Below, in pieces: positions 23,576 through 35,896 of a stretch of DNA of 64,000 bases. The stretch is from the NCBI GenBank assembly GCA_031772625.1, contig CM062808.1, positions 138,300,605 to 138,364,604 of the forward strand, written 5' to 3'. This DNA is from Pinus tabuliformis (lineage: Eukaryota; Streptophyta; Pinopsida; Pinales; Pinaceae). The first letter of the stretch is position 1; every line of letters starts with the position of its first letter. The notes beneath the pieces were generated by a model. It was not told the origin of the DNA, did no database searches, and worked only from the letters and a program-made list of their open reading frames with translations. A program made the translations under genes and the position numbers.

Positions 23576-24847
23576 TGATCAGGTGATCAGTATTTAGCTC
23601 AAAAATCAAAGTGCTCAGAATCACTCAAAACGTAAACGACTGCGTCTATCTTGGAGATATCGCGTTTTTTCCACTTTGCCAAATAGAGGAATTTTGCAAC
23701 AACAACAAAAAAGTACAATCATTGCACAGTTAGCAGTCCATACTGCTAACGTGGCAAGTGACTGGGCAGGTCAAAGGGATGGTCAACGGTCAACCAGGTC
23801 TCACCAAGTGGTGCGTTGTGATTGGACTGCAGTGTGGTGATTTGGCTTGATTTCATTGATCGTAAGAAGGACAAATGAGGAGGGGACATGTGGGAAGCTC
23901 GGAGGTCGCCACTTGTCCCTCCCCAAAGGCTTGGCATCGATGCATACTATGGCAAAATTTTATGGCAAGTTGGGGAGTCAAACCCATGACTTGCACTACA
24001 CAAGCCAAATGTCTTACCACTCTACTGCACGTTAGTTCTTAACATTCAATGGTTGCAATACATATTTAAATTTTAAACATATGGCAGTTGTGGGGGGGAG
24101 GGAGCCAGCCCCGCGGGCCAACCCCCTCCCATGCAACCAGTACCACAGAACCGGAGGCTAGAGATAAACCATAACCGTTGGTATTTATGCCACCATGTGA
24201 CCACTACCGCGCAAACCTCAATCCAGTTGTTAGCATAACCGCGTGCTTAATGCGCCAATCCAGATTAACCTTAATTCAAATGGGCTTATCCGCTAGTTAA
24301 TGTGGGATTAAGATGGCAGTGATTTTGGCAGAGCCAAAAAATCCAGATTTTCTCCAAAATTAGCTGAGTTAACTGGAGTTCCTCCAGTGTTAGTGGAGAA
24401 TTCATAGGAGAAACTGTTTTGGCCATAACTTTTGCAATTTTCGACCAAATTGCGATCAGGAAAAGACATTCCTAGATGATTTTGATGTTTTGAGCACATT
24501 AAAGTAGGTTTTAGGAGTAATAGAGCATTGTAAACAACACTTTTTCCATTTTGAGATAATACAGAGGCCCAAGACATGGAAGTTGGACCAAGGAGATGTA
24601 GCCCAGGAGGGGTGAATTCCTTCATCAAAACATTGTTTTAGGTGTTTATTTTGATGGTTTGTTGTTGTTCAACACTTTACTTTCATGTTAGTTTGCTCAT
24701 GAATTTGACATAAAACTTGACAAAATTTACTTGTTACATTCACAAACACCATAAGTGAACCTATGCACATGAAGCAAATGATAAGCAATTATTTTTAATT
24801 ATGACGCTGAAATTAGCACAACAAAACTAACATTCAACAACAGATCA
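23576..24847. mobile_element. Insert in the C1 5' LTR, probable solo LTR with 5-bp target duplication
   Basis: A 1,272-bp block with inverted ends TGATC...GATCA and a perfect 5-bp target duplication CTTAG (23,571-23,575 and 24,848-24,852). TG...CA ends, 5-bp duplication and no coding capacity fit a solo LTR of an unidentified family. It contains a poly-G patch near 24,092-24,100 and a tRNA-like module at 23,970-24,032. Confidence 0.75.
23970..24032 (-). other. tRNA-like module (A and B boxes)
   Basis: On the minus strand there is a box A-like TAGAGTGGTAAG (24,013-24,024) and a box B-like GGTTTGACTCC (23,974-23,984), 28 nt apart, as in a tRNA head. It could be the head of a SINE inserted in this LTR or a fortuitous match. 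No tail or target duplication was found, and a full cloverleaf was not recognised. Confidence 0.4.
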
Positions 24848-26462
24848 CTTAGGAGGTACTACAAGCCCTAGGGTTCAAGATTTGGAGGTTGCAGCACCAC
24901 AAAACTCATTTGTGGGCTTAGAACCCAAGGATGAAGTTTTGTAGCCAAAGGGTTTGGGCCAAAAGCATGAGGAATTTTCTTAATGTGGTGGATGGAGATG
25001 ATAGAGGGTGTTGAGGAGAATCCAACACAATGAAAATCGTCGAAATCCAAGTTGTAGAATATGAGTTATGAATTTTTGAAGATAATGTGTAGGCATGGTT
25101 AAGGTCGACCTAATAGTTGGAAACCTCATGATAGCTAGACAAACCCTCATCAAGGAATTTGTTGGATCCACATATGAGGATATATATTAGACATATGTGT
25201 GAGATCATTTCATCATCCACAAGTGCACATTTCATAAGGAAACAACATTTGAAGTTGAGCCGCAGGTCCATGGAGCCAAAGCAAGGAGGAACAAGGCAGA
25301 TTTTGGGGCATATTTGTGACCATTTGCAGGGTCGAGTATAAGAACAAGGAGTTCACAACTTCAGGAGGAAGTCTGGGTAGTTTTGTGTTGGGTTAAGGTT
25401 GTGTTCTCTTGTGAAATTAAGCCGCGGTCCTGTTCTAGAAATTAAGGTATGTCGAACCCTAAATCAAAACTTGTGAGGAGGCCACATGTCATACCAGAGG
25501 GCTGGTAATCATCTTAAACATCAATGCAGAGCAACAGTGCCACAAGCGATGAATGTCATAGTTGTAGGAGGCTATTACGAGGTGAAATAAAGGGTTAACA
25601 ATGAGCAACTTGTTTCCCTAACCAATCAGCATCACCTACAACAAAAGTACATCAAATTTGAAGGTATTTTGATGTTACTTTGATGATGAATTTGTGTTAG
25701 GTGGATGGTCCATGTGTGGATAGTTCATGTAGCCTGTGGGAGCCATGCATTAGGTTTGTCTTGTTTGTTTATAAACCCTAATTAGGAGCATATTTCATAG
25801 TGAATTTGTGACAAAAGTATTTGGCATGATTGGATTGTTGGAGGGAAACGTGTTGGCATCTAAGAGCAGCCCTTAACAAGCAACCATAAAGGGAGTTTGA
25901 CAACTGAATTTTGGGTGAAGTTGTTGGAGCCCATGTGTAGCTCTTAGATGGACAAAAGAAGCTACTAAGCAGGCAGATTGAAGCTCAGGTATTGGCTAGC
26001 CCAGAGGAGCTGATTGGATCAACCTATGTTCATTGTAGCATAAGTGACCTGCAGTAGTGATAGGTGGCATCCCACTTGGAGTATTTATGTGTTGTCCTTT
26101 GATGGACTAAGGGGTAGCTAGAGAGCAAAATGGAAGCGAAGGACTGGTAGGATGAGATACAACATAAATGTTGTGATTGCGCACTAGAGTAGTGAGATTA
26201 TCATTGTGTCATTTATTCTTGTACTTGTGGATAATTGAGGACCATTATCCCTTGTATGGGAGCTCTAGACAATTGTATTATATGTTGATTAATATAACGA
26301 CGTTGGGTTGAAAAAATTGTAAAAAGTTATCTATACTTGTGCATGTGTGATTTACTGTTCTTTATATTTCGCTGTGCAAAGTAGCTTTGTTGAGATTCTT
26401 GGTTTGGTAACGTCAGAGATTTTAAGATTTTATCCTAGCACTAAGGTCGTGGAAATTCAACA
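24848..26462 (+). repeat. C1 5' LTR, main part
   Basis: It resumes after the insert and parallels 28,252-29,861 throughout, ending GAAATTCAACA. No coding features. The first 22 bp of this LTR are at 23,554-23,575. Confidence 0.85.
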
Positions 26463-28231
26463 TGGTATTAGAGCGTGCCTCAACTACTTTGGGAGATAGT
26501 GAATCAGAGTGTGCATAATGAAGTATAACTTAAGAGGGAGTTGGTAACATTGTAGGTGAAGGCCTCACTACAATGTCAAAGTTGTAGGCTGGTCTTTAGT
26601 ATGAGGACGGGTTGGAGGGGTCGTCCAACTATAGTGCATGGAAGGAAAGGATCAAGTTGGTCTTGCAGGTCAACATGATCTAGGAGTTCGCTGAGAAAGC
26701 CATCAAGAAGCCGACTGACCCAAAGTAGTTGGAAGTGTATGAGGATTTAGATATGAGAGTGAGATTGATCATCCTTAATGGTGTGAAGGATCCCCTAATA
26801 CCCCATTTGTCCGGGAAGAAGACTGCACATGAGATGTGGATTTCTCTTTAGAATTTGTTCCAGAATAAGAACGAGAATCAGATACTAGTATTGGAGGATA
26901 AGTTGAAATCCACCAACATGATACAGGGTGAAGGAGTGACTTTGTATCTAACAAGGTTGTCTCAAGTCAAAGATGAACTTGTTTCCATCTATGTGACTAT
27001 CTTAGATTTTGATATGGCGAGGATTGCTTTAAAAGGGTTCACTAAGGAATGGAAGCCCTTCAACAAGGGGATCAATGCCAAAGAGAAGTTGTCATATGGG
27101 AATAGGTTGTGGGACGAATTCATTAAGAAGGAGTTGCGAGACGAGGATATTCATCCAGAGAAGAGGGCTTTAGATGATGATGTGGCACTTGCAACATGGA
27201 TGAAGGGTAAGCAGAAGGACTTGAGTAAGATCAAGTGTTTCAATTGTGGCGAGATGGTTCATTTTTCGTCGAGATGTTTGATGAAGAAGAAGATGGGAGA
27301 TGACGAGAAGAAGAAAGGAAAGAAGGTCGTCGATGTTGCTACCTTTGCTTAGATAGATTCTCTCATAAGGAGGTTGGAGGAGGAGGACTTTGCTATGATC
27401 TCTCATTTCTCGCAAGGTACTATCGATGAGGATGGATGGTATGTGGACAATGGTGTGTCGAAACATATGACAGGGTCACAGGAGGTATTCGAGACTCTAG
27501 TTTAGTGGGACTCAAAGTTTCACATGGTATTGGGCGACAAGAGTTAGAAGTATATCTGAGGATAGAGAATTGTGCCATTCAAGATGTAGTCAGGACGAGT
27601 GATGTAGGTCCAAGATGTATTGTTTGTACGAGGGCTCAAAATATAGTGTGATATTTGTCTCAGTGGTTGAGAAGAAGGGGTTTGAGGTCTCATTCCAAGA
27701 TGGGAAGGCAAGACTCAGGCCCAGAGGCTCTAGCTTCGTAGGTATTTTGATTGGAGTTAGAGAGCATGGTCTATACAGGCTAATGGGCAAGCCTATGACT
27801 CATGAGAAGAAGAAGCAGAGGAACAGGTGCAGGTTCTAAAGAAGCAGACAAAGGTGTAGGATTCAGAGGGTCAGGTACATGTTCAAGAAAAGAAGGTCTA
27901 GATTATAGTGGCTCAAAGGGAGTCGAGTTCTAGTGGGAGTTTGCAGGTTTAGAGGAAGACTTTGCAGCTTAAGAAAAGTGAGTGGTCAATAGGGACCAAG
28001 GGTGCTCATATAACTGCCAAGAAGGAATCATGGAGACAGTGGAAGATATTTCAGGAGAAGAAGAAGAAGCAGGAAGCTTCCAGTGATAGCGACACTTCTG
28101 AGGGAGGCGTAGTTCACACTACAGGGATTGTTGCAATTGTGAGTGCCAGGAGTTGGGCGAGTGTTGCGAGTATTGATGATGATGATGAGCTACTTCCTAG
28201 GATTCGAAGTACCTCCCTTACTAAGAGGGAG
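26463..28231 (+). pseudogene. C1 internal region: gag, zinc knuckle, protease, pre-integrase block, charged tail
   Basis: The Copia gag core (UBN2-type) includes LEDKLKSTNMIQGEGVTLYL and RIALKGFTKEW, followed by a zinc knuckle CFNCGEMVHFSSRC (27,236-27,277). The protease start WYVDNGVSKHMTGS is at about 27,436-27,477. A gag-pre-integrase-like block (LKYSVIFVSVVEKKGFEVSF, then HGLYRLMGKP) is at 27,630-27,800. Beyond it is a Lys/Glu-rich and Ser/Asp-rich tail (KKKQEASSDSDTSEG, then DDDDEL) to about 28,230. There is no integrase core, RT or RNase H anywhere between the LTRs. If ever mobile, it would have depended on a complete Copia partner. Confidence 0.75.
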
Positions 28232-29861
28232 TGTTGATTTTTGAGTAGCTTGAGAGGTACTCCGAGCCCTAGGGTTCGGGGTTTGGAGGTTAGAGCACCA
28301 CAAAAGTCATTTGTGGGCTTGGATCCCAAGGATGGGGTTTTGTACCCAAAGGGTTTGGGCCAGAACCATGAGGTATTTTATTCATGTGATGAGGAGATGA
28401 TAGAGGGCATTGAGGAGAATCCAACACAATGAAAATCGTTGAAATCCAAGTTGTAAAAGATGAGTTATGAATTTTTGAAGATATTGTGTGGGCTTGGTTA
28501 AGGTCGGCCTAATAGTTGGAGACCTTATGATGTCTAGACAATCCCTCCTCAATGAATTCATTGTAGCCACATATGAGGATATATATTAGACATATGTGTG
28601 AGATCATTTCATCATCCACAAGTGCACATTTCATAAGGAAATAACATCTGAAGTTGAGCGACTAGTCTAGGGAGCCAAAGCAAGGAGGAACAAGGCCGAG
28701 TTTGGGGCACATTTGTGACTGTTTGCAGGGTCAAGTATAAGAATAAGGAGGCCACAACTTCAGGAGCAAGTATGGGTGGTTTTGTGTTGAGTTAAGGTTG
28801 TGTTCTCTTGTGAAATTAAATCGCGCGCCTATTTTGGAAATTAAGGTATGTCACAACCTTAAATCACAGCTTGTGAGGAGGTCGCATGTCATACAAGAGG
28901 GTTGGGAATCAACCTAAACATCAGCGTAGAGCAATAATGACATGAGGGAGGTATGCCGCAACTGTAGGAGGTTGTTAGGAGGTAAAACAAAGGGTTAAAA
29001 TTGAGCTAATTGTTTCCTTAATGAGGCATCATCACCTACAACAAGAGTACACCAAATTTGAAGGTATGTTGATGTTATTTCGATGATGAATTTGTGCTAG
29101 GTGGGTGGTCCATGTGTGGACAATTTATGCAGCCTGTGGGAACCATGTGTTAGGGTTGTCTTGGGTATTTAGAAACCCTAATTAGGAGCAATTTTCACAA
29201 TGAATTTTTGACAAAAGTATTGGGCATCATTGGATTGTTGGAGGGCAACGTGTTGGTGTCTAAGAGTAGCCCTTGAAAAGCATTCATAAAGGGAGTTTAA
29301 CAACTAAATTTTGGGTGAAGTTGTTAGATATTATGTGTAGTGCTTTAATGGACAAAATAAGCTACTAAGAAGGTAGATTGGAGCTTAGGCATTCCCAACA
29401 TAGAGGAGCATATTGGATCATTCTGTGTTCATTGTAGCAAAAGTGACTTGCAACAGTGATAGGTGGCAACCCTCCTGGAGTCTTAATGTGTTGTCCTTTG
29501 ATGGACTAAGGGGCAGTTAGAGAGCAGAATGAAAGCGAAGAACCGACAGGATGAGATACAACATAGATGTTGTGATTGTGCACTAGAGCAACGGGATGGT
29601 CATTGTATCTTGTATTCTTGTACTTGTGGATAATTGAGGACCATTATTCCTTGTACGAGAGCCCTAGACAATTATATTATATGTTGATTAATATAATGAA
29701 GTTGGGTTTACAAAATTGTAAAAAGTTGTCTATACTTGTGCATGTGTGATTTACTGTTGTTTATATTTCGCTGTGTAAAGTAGCTTTGTTGAGATTCTTG
29801 GTTTGGTAGCATCAAATATTTTAAGATTCTATCCTAGCACCTGGGCTATGGAAATTCAACA
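28232..29861 (+). repeat. C1 3' LTR
   Basis: A 1,630-bp LTR with ends TGTTGA...TCAACA (perfect 6-bp inverted ends), directly after the purine tract. Non-coding. It ends at the point where G1 3' LTR sequence resumes. Confidence 0.88.
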
Positions 29862-31206
29862 CTCTGGATAATTCAAAAGGCCTAGGAATCCCGGGATGGG
29901 ATACACTATAAAGCTTGGATGTGAACACTTTGATTGAGCCTAAGAATCCCTTGAACGATAAATGGTGGGATACACGGTAAATATCAATAGTGAATACCCT
30001 TGATTAGGCCTAGGTATCCATTGACCGGTAATGGCAGGATACATGGTAAATCCTAGAGGGTGGAGATCTCGTAAGCATAGGAATCCCTTGACTGATAATT
30101 GCGAGATACATGGTAAAGCCGATAGGTTGAGACAAACAAATTCCTCATAGTTTAGTCAAGAGATCCAAAGGCATCCATGCTTGTTTAGGGCCTATTGATC
30201 CTATGGGGATTGCGGTAAAGCCTGGTTCTATAGATGAGGGTTGAGGTGGTTTGGCCTCAAGAAGCCCTAGTTGGTTTTGCTCTGAGTCCCACATTCATGT
30301 TTGGAATATTGCACAGGGGTGATTAGCTGAAAGAAAGATTTGGTTCAACCAATCTATAGTCGGGTGGTTCATGGAAGTCCCCTACCTGGTTGGCTTATGC
30401 ATTAATTAATTAGAGAACCTTCTCCTTGGTATTTCGTGTGTAAATGTATTGGTTCATATGATATTCTTATGGCTATTATATCCTTGTTATTTATGTTGGT
30501 TATGAGTATGTTTTATGACAAACTTGATGTATGGCTCTCATCCTGTTTTGATTAGCGAGTAAATGTACAATAAATATATGACCTAATAGATGATAATGCA
30601 TCTATTATGATAGTCAACAATGCTTCTTTACAAATCTCAAATAAGTATGAGACCCTTATGCTCAAATCTGTTGTTATGACTTGTAGATTACATATGTATG
30701 ACATGTTTGATGGAATGTTTGTCATGGCTAGTAGGGTTCACATCAATACTTGTACCAATGATTGCATTAGTGTACTTATTCCATTATTATTTATTATTTC
30801 TGAAAGTTTCATGAAGTTTTGGGCAGTGGCCTGAGTCTTGGCCCTGAAAAAGTGGCACAGAATCCAGGGCCGTTGGCTCAAAACTCGCTGAAAAAGTACA
30901 CAGTAGTTGGCATGCCTTACTGTGAGAGTGACTAGAAGGCCTCATTTGCATGCATGGATTTTCATGGGAGTGGCTAGGGATCTAGATCATTGAAATATCA
31001 AGTTGTCCTAGGGGTTGGTCACCTGGAAGGGTTGGTTGGCTCCTGAAGGTTTTGTAGAATGTGTGGAAGGTTAGATTGATTTGGATTTGTCGGTTCCATT
31101 TTCTTAACTATACATAGAGAGATGAATCACATCATAGAAGCCTCTTGTCGCATGTTTACCCCAACGGACCAGTTAACTTGGGTAAATGTGGGAGGAGGGT
31201 GTTACA
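29862..31206 (+). repeat. G1 3' LTR, left arm, second part
   Basis: It contains the G1 LTR series of TAGGAATCC...GGGATA...GGTAAA repeats, then the LTR tail to GGTGTTACA. It is markedly diverged from the left 5' LTR. At 31,206/31,207 it joins abruptly to the middle of a G3 LTR in the opposite orientation, without a recognisable target duplication. Confidence 0.8.
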
Positions 31207-31979
31207 AGAGGGAAAACCCTAAACAACCAATAGTCTAACCCTAGGAGATGGAATACCAAGAATTTGTGGGCCCCGTTGGGGTTAGTTGGAAAATCAACTT
31301 CTCTGGATCGTAACTTGGTCATATGATCTATGTTTGGCATGTATGATACCTGGTTAGAAAGGTCTCCCTAAGTACTACAATATAGCAGGTCACTTATGGG
31401 CTTGCTGCGGACCTCAAAAATCGTCGTTTAGGGGGTCAAAACAACTCTAGAAGTTCAGGACGCTAAAAGCTACTAAAAATAGTAAATTGTGCTATAATCA
31501 AGGAAAATGATGAAACCAACTAGAGGTCCATATGGAATAAGCAGGTGGCCACCAATATCCACCTGGATTAGTCCTCCTGCCTTAGGAAGCAATGGTCCCC
31601 ATTGCATGCAAAGAGTCCATGAGGTGAATAAATTTCTGTTGAACCTAGTCCCTAGAGGCCACTTGCCCTAGTGAAGGAGTTGGCCTACTTTGATAACTCA
31701 ATACAGCTGGATCCTCTGTTGACAAGTGTCCTTGATCTGTGTGTCCATGATTCTGTCATTCGTGGCTTGTTTGATACAACTTGGGTTGAGCTTTGTTGGT
31801 GCAAGCTGCTCAATAATGTCTGATGTTTTTAGATAGAGGAGGAATGACCTGTTGAAGAGTTTTGTGAACCCAGTCTGATGTGTCCAAAAATGGCGTAAAG
31901 TATGGTCACATCTGGTCCACATTGAATATTGGGTGCAGGCCAAGGAATGGTGGAATGTTGAGTTCGAAAGCATTGTCTC

Positions 31980-32960
31980 CTACAACCTTAGTGATGGTGT
32001 AAGTCCCATATCATAGCAGACAAAGTTTGTAGTGGGCCCCAACAAAGCGCTCCTTCTGCAAATGTAACCAAACTTTATCACCCACTTGGAACTTGTGTGG
32101 AAGTCGATGTTGATCATGATGTTGTTTATAGTTAGCATTTGCTTTGTCCAATATTTCATGGACCTGTTGTAAGATGTGCTGAATGTGTTCAATGAAGTTG
32201 ATAGCTCTATCAGCCTCGCACTGGACATCAGCCGAATCTGCCTGAGTAATTGCAAGTTGTATGGCAACATCAATGGGACATAGTAGCTATGCTGGACATA
32301 TCAGAGGTTTTCGTACCATGTGCGTGGATGCTTCGAGTTGTACATGCGCAGGACTTGCATGATCATCTTGTTGACAATCTCTGTTTAGTCATCAGTTAGG
32401 GGGTGGAAGGTCGTGGACTTAGTGAGCTTGGTATCCAACAACGACCAGAGGCTTAACCAGAATGTACTTAGCAACCTGTTGTCCCAATCTAAGATAATGG
32501 ATTTTGGGATCCCAAAGTGTACCCATACTCATTCAAAGAAGAGTTTGGAAGTGGCTTCTATTTTGATACTCTTCTTGCAGGCTGCGAAAATGGCCATCTT
32601 AGAGAATCTATCGACGATCACAAAAACACAATCATTTCCATGCATGGTAGAAGGAAGGCCCGACATGTTATCCATGGAGATGGATTCCTAAGGCTAGCTA
32701 GGAGTAGGTAGAGGAGTATATAGGCCTTGCTTCTTAATTATAGGTTTGGCAATGGTGCAAGCTCTGATGTACTTCCCAACATCCGATCGAAGGTTCGACT
32801 AATAAAAATACTTTTGTAGCACAACCATTGTTTGCTCTACCCCAAAATGTCTAGCGACCCGGCTATAGTGTGCCTCCCAAATCATCTTGGCACGCTTGCT
32901 TGAAGGAACATAGAGGTGTCCTAGGTGGCATAAAAATGCGTCCTAGAGGTGAAAGTTTGA
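31980..32960 (-). pseudogene. G3 integrase remnant
   Basis: The minus strand carries the integrase core: a SMDNMSGLPSTMHG-like start, VIVDRFSKMAIFAACKK, VWVHFGIPKSII, FWSSL and the TKSTTFHPLTDDQTE block. An H2C2-type zinc region lies upstream near 32,850-32,960. These are the standard DDE integrase landmarks of Ty3/gypsy elements. It is a fossil. Confidence 0.75.
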
Positions 32961-33189
32961 AAGTTGCTCGTTTTCCTGGAGCATCTAGTATGTGATGTCG
33001 AATTTTGGATCACTCTTGTAAAGAAGCGGCCATCTTGAAGTCTCGTGTCTGCAATGTTAGAGCACAGTGGTTAGTGCCATAACCAGCGGTCGACTGAGGC
33101 TTCTTGCAACATTATTGGTGTTTCCCTTCTTGTACTTAATGCTAAATTGGAACTATTTTAGATATGTGGACCATTTTTTATGGCGTTCA

Positions 33190-34490
33190 TTTTGCAACTT
33201 TCGTTATCTCTGTATGAATTATAGGGGTCAGTGGTCTATGTGGATGACCGTTGGCAGGCATGCATAATGGCATACATATATTTTTCATAGGTGGGATACT
33301 TCCGAACTCTATCTGAAAATGTGTCACTATGATATGCCATTGGATGCCCTTGTTGGGTAAGAAATACACCAATAACATATTCAAAAGCATCTATCTCAAT
33401 TTCAAATGGTTGTTGTGGGTCTGGTAATGTGAGCACTAGTGCAGAGTAGAGGCGATACTTCAACTCGACAAACGCCCTCTATTGGGATTCAGACCAAAAT
33501 AAATTTCCTTTCGCTCTACCCTTGGTGCCTTGACTCAACATCCAAGTGATATGAGAGAATCCCAACACGAACTTGCGATAGAAATTGGCAAGACCCAAAA
33601 AGTTGTAGAGCTTTGTTAGAGTGTTTCGGGTTGGCCAATCCCGAATAACTTGTATCTTGGTTGGGTCCACACGCACGCCCTACTCATCATTGATGTACCC
33701 CAGATATTGAACCTGATTCATACAAAAAGTGCATTTCCCCAAATTGGCACGCAATTTGTGTTGTCGCAGGGTTTGGAGGACTCGTCGAAGCTGGTGTAGG
33801 TGCTCTTCCCAACTCTAGTTGAAGATAAGGATGTCGTCCAAATACACAATGATGAATGAGTTGGTGAAGGGTTGCAAGATGTTGTCCATCATCCTCATGA
33901 AGGTTGCAGGGGCATTCGGTAACCCAAAAGGCATGACCAACCATTTGAAAAGGCCCTCCTTAGATTTGAAGGCAGTCTTCCACACATTAGAGGGTTTGAT
34001 TGGTACTTGGTGATAACTAGACTTAGACAATCTTTCTGAAATATTTGGCCCGCTTGAGTTGGTCCAGAAGGTAATAAATCAATGGGGTTAGATACCTATT
34101 CTAGATAATGATCTTATTCAACATCGATAGTCAATACAAAGCCTCTAGGTTTCATCCTTCTTCCATACCAACATGATCAGGCTCCCACAGGGTGATGAAC
34201 TTGGTGTGATGTGCCCTTTCTGTAACAGCTCCTAAATTTACCACTTGATTTCATTGTTCTCCAGAACAGAGTGTCAGTATATCAATCCATTGGGTAGCAG
34301 CACACCCAGGGTTAGATCGATGGAGTGCTTAACTTGATAGTGTAGGGGTACCCCTGTGGGTGAGGTGAAGATGTCCATGTACTCCTCTATGACTTTGTCC
34401 ATTTGTTGTTGTCGTGCGGAGGAGCCCTGTCTGTAGGCTATGGATGTGGCCACAATCTTCCTCTTGCTCTGAGGACAAATCATAAGGAAG
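33190..34490 (-). pseudogene. G3 reverse transcriptase and RNase H remnant
   Basis: RT landmarks include [38 protein letters not shown] and the catalytic [11 protein letters not shown] (about 33,815-34,030). A connection block with GVRVDPTKIQVIRDWP follows, and RNase H with FEIEIDAFEYVIGVFLTQQG and YPTYEKYMYAIMHA (33,236-33,463). The pre-RT segment with VPLHYQVKHSIDLTLG is at 34,274-34,483. Broken. Confidence 0.8.
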
Positions 34491-35335
34491 ACAAATTTCC
34501 CGGTCTAGGAAATGATCTTACTGAATTGTTTATCTGAGATCAAAGAAAAGGCGGTAGGCGGCGCTACTTCTGGTATCTTGTACAATTTCTAAACTAAATT
34601 AATAATAACATAGTGAGGTTTGTATTCATATACAACATAACACTTCCATGTGTATGGTTGACCTAATAAAACATCACAAAATTCAAGAGGGGAAATATCA
34701 CACAATACCTCATCTACAAAGGGTTTGATGCTATAAGGCAGGCGACACTACTAGTTGGCACAGAGATCTCACCCTTGGTGGAGCCACCTAATGGTGTACA
34801 GTTGTGGGTGCAATGTTATTGGCAACTTCAATCTCTTAACAACCTCGGTTGATAGCAGGTTCTTTTTGCTTCCACTGTCAACGATGAATTGCACTGGCGA
34901 ACCCTTTACCCACATCTACGAGTGGAAGAGGCACTCTCCCTCCTTTGGATCCTCAGGTTCCGCCTTTTGGAGCTTGTTGGTGGTTATCGTCATAGTGGGT
35001 TCTATGTCAATGATCTACTTTCCCTTGTTGGGTTTCGTCTCAGAATCAAAGCATGCATCCATCTTTGAGTCTTTTAGCTCGGACACCAGCGCCTTCTTTG
35101 CGCGATATTCGTTCGTGTTGTGAGTGGGAGTTTTATGGAACTCACACCACTTGCATGTGTCCTTATTTGCCTTTCCATTATTCTTGGCTTACGACTTTGA
35201 GCGGTTGTCCTGGGGTGTCGTGGCCTAGCTCTGCCCTTTTCTCTATGGCTTGGGGGTGCCTTTGCTTTGCTTTGGGTTCATAGATCCAAAGTTTCGCTTC
35301 TTCTACTTGAATTTATGCTCAATCTTGGCAGCATA

Positions 35336-35896
35336 TCAGTATGTTGCACCAAGTGAGGAGATGTCCAAGAACTCCATTTCCTCTTGAATGTATTTGTGCA
35401 AACAAACGCGATACTTAAACACTAGATGTTTCTTAGAATCTTTGACACCCATCTTTGTGCACAGGTCATGCACATCTTGATCCCTTTGTTGCCACAACAT
35501 AGTCCGTTGTATGTACTTGTCGTCATAGCTCCACACATGGTAATATTTTTCCTTGACAACATCTCGGAAAGAGTTCCAAGAGGGTAGAACTGAAAACATA
35601 GAGGGTTCCTCGGCCTGTCTCTGACAATAAGTTTCCCACTAGTCCTTGACATAGGGGTTGACTTTAAGTAATGCCAAAGTAATCTTCTCCATGTCAGAGA
35701 AATTATGGACCGAAAAATAAACTTTCAGTAGATTAAGCCATTTTTCCACACCATCTACATCTATTTGACCTTCAAGTATAGGGATATCAAATTTAAATTG
35801 TACCTTGAAGGGGGTGGTGCCTCCGAAGTGACTGTTGGATGAAGATGTGTCATTGAATGGCATCCACATGAGGATCTGGGCAAAGTTGTCCATCAT
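35336..35896 (-). pseudogene. G3 gag remnant
   Basis: Gag core features: FKFDIPILEGQIDVDGVEKW, a W-rich helix region, FSDMEKITLALLK, then SWNSFRDVVKEKYYHV and the DKYIQRTMLWQQRDQDVH block typical of plant Ty3/gypsy gag. Between it and the RT, 34,500-35,330 holds the zinc-knuckle and protease zone in degraded form. Confidence 0.72.

Larger units (their letters stand above)
23554..29861 (+). mobile_element. C1: Copia-type element with gag and protease but no reverse transcriptase
   Basis: LTRs with TGTT...TCAACA ends flank a 1.77-kb internal region. The 5' LTR is 23,554-26,462 including a 1,272-bp insert, and the 3' LTR is 28,232-29,861. The primer site TGGTATTAGAGCGTGCC abuts the 5' LTR, and a purine tract (CTAAGAGGGAG) precedes the 3' LTR. 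The internal region encodes gag, protease and the gag-pre-integrase block only, then a charged tail. Integrase core, reverse transcriptase and RNase H are absent. It is broken, with several interruptions. LTRs are about 88% identical by eye. Flanking 5-mers CTTAG and CTCTG match at three of five bases. It resembles the class called TR-GAG (terminal repeats with gag only). Confidence 0.75.
13967..31206 (+). mobile_element. G1, left-arm copy: Ty3/gypsy chromovirus with nested insertions
   Basis: Parts in order: 5' LTR, primer site, gag with zinc knuckle, protease, reverse transcriptase (interrupted by an LTR-like insert), RNase H, integrase, chromodomain, polypurine tract (CCCCAAGGGGGAGGG at 22,822-22,835), and a 3' LTR split by the C1 element. 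Long LTRs plus a 3' chromodomain fit the Tekay/Del type of chromovirus. It is broken, with well over ten interruptions, and cannot be active. The two LTRs differ by roughly 20% by eye, so it is old, or the 3' LTR comes from a different copy. No target-site duplication joins the two ends. Confidence 0.85.
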
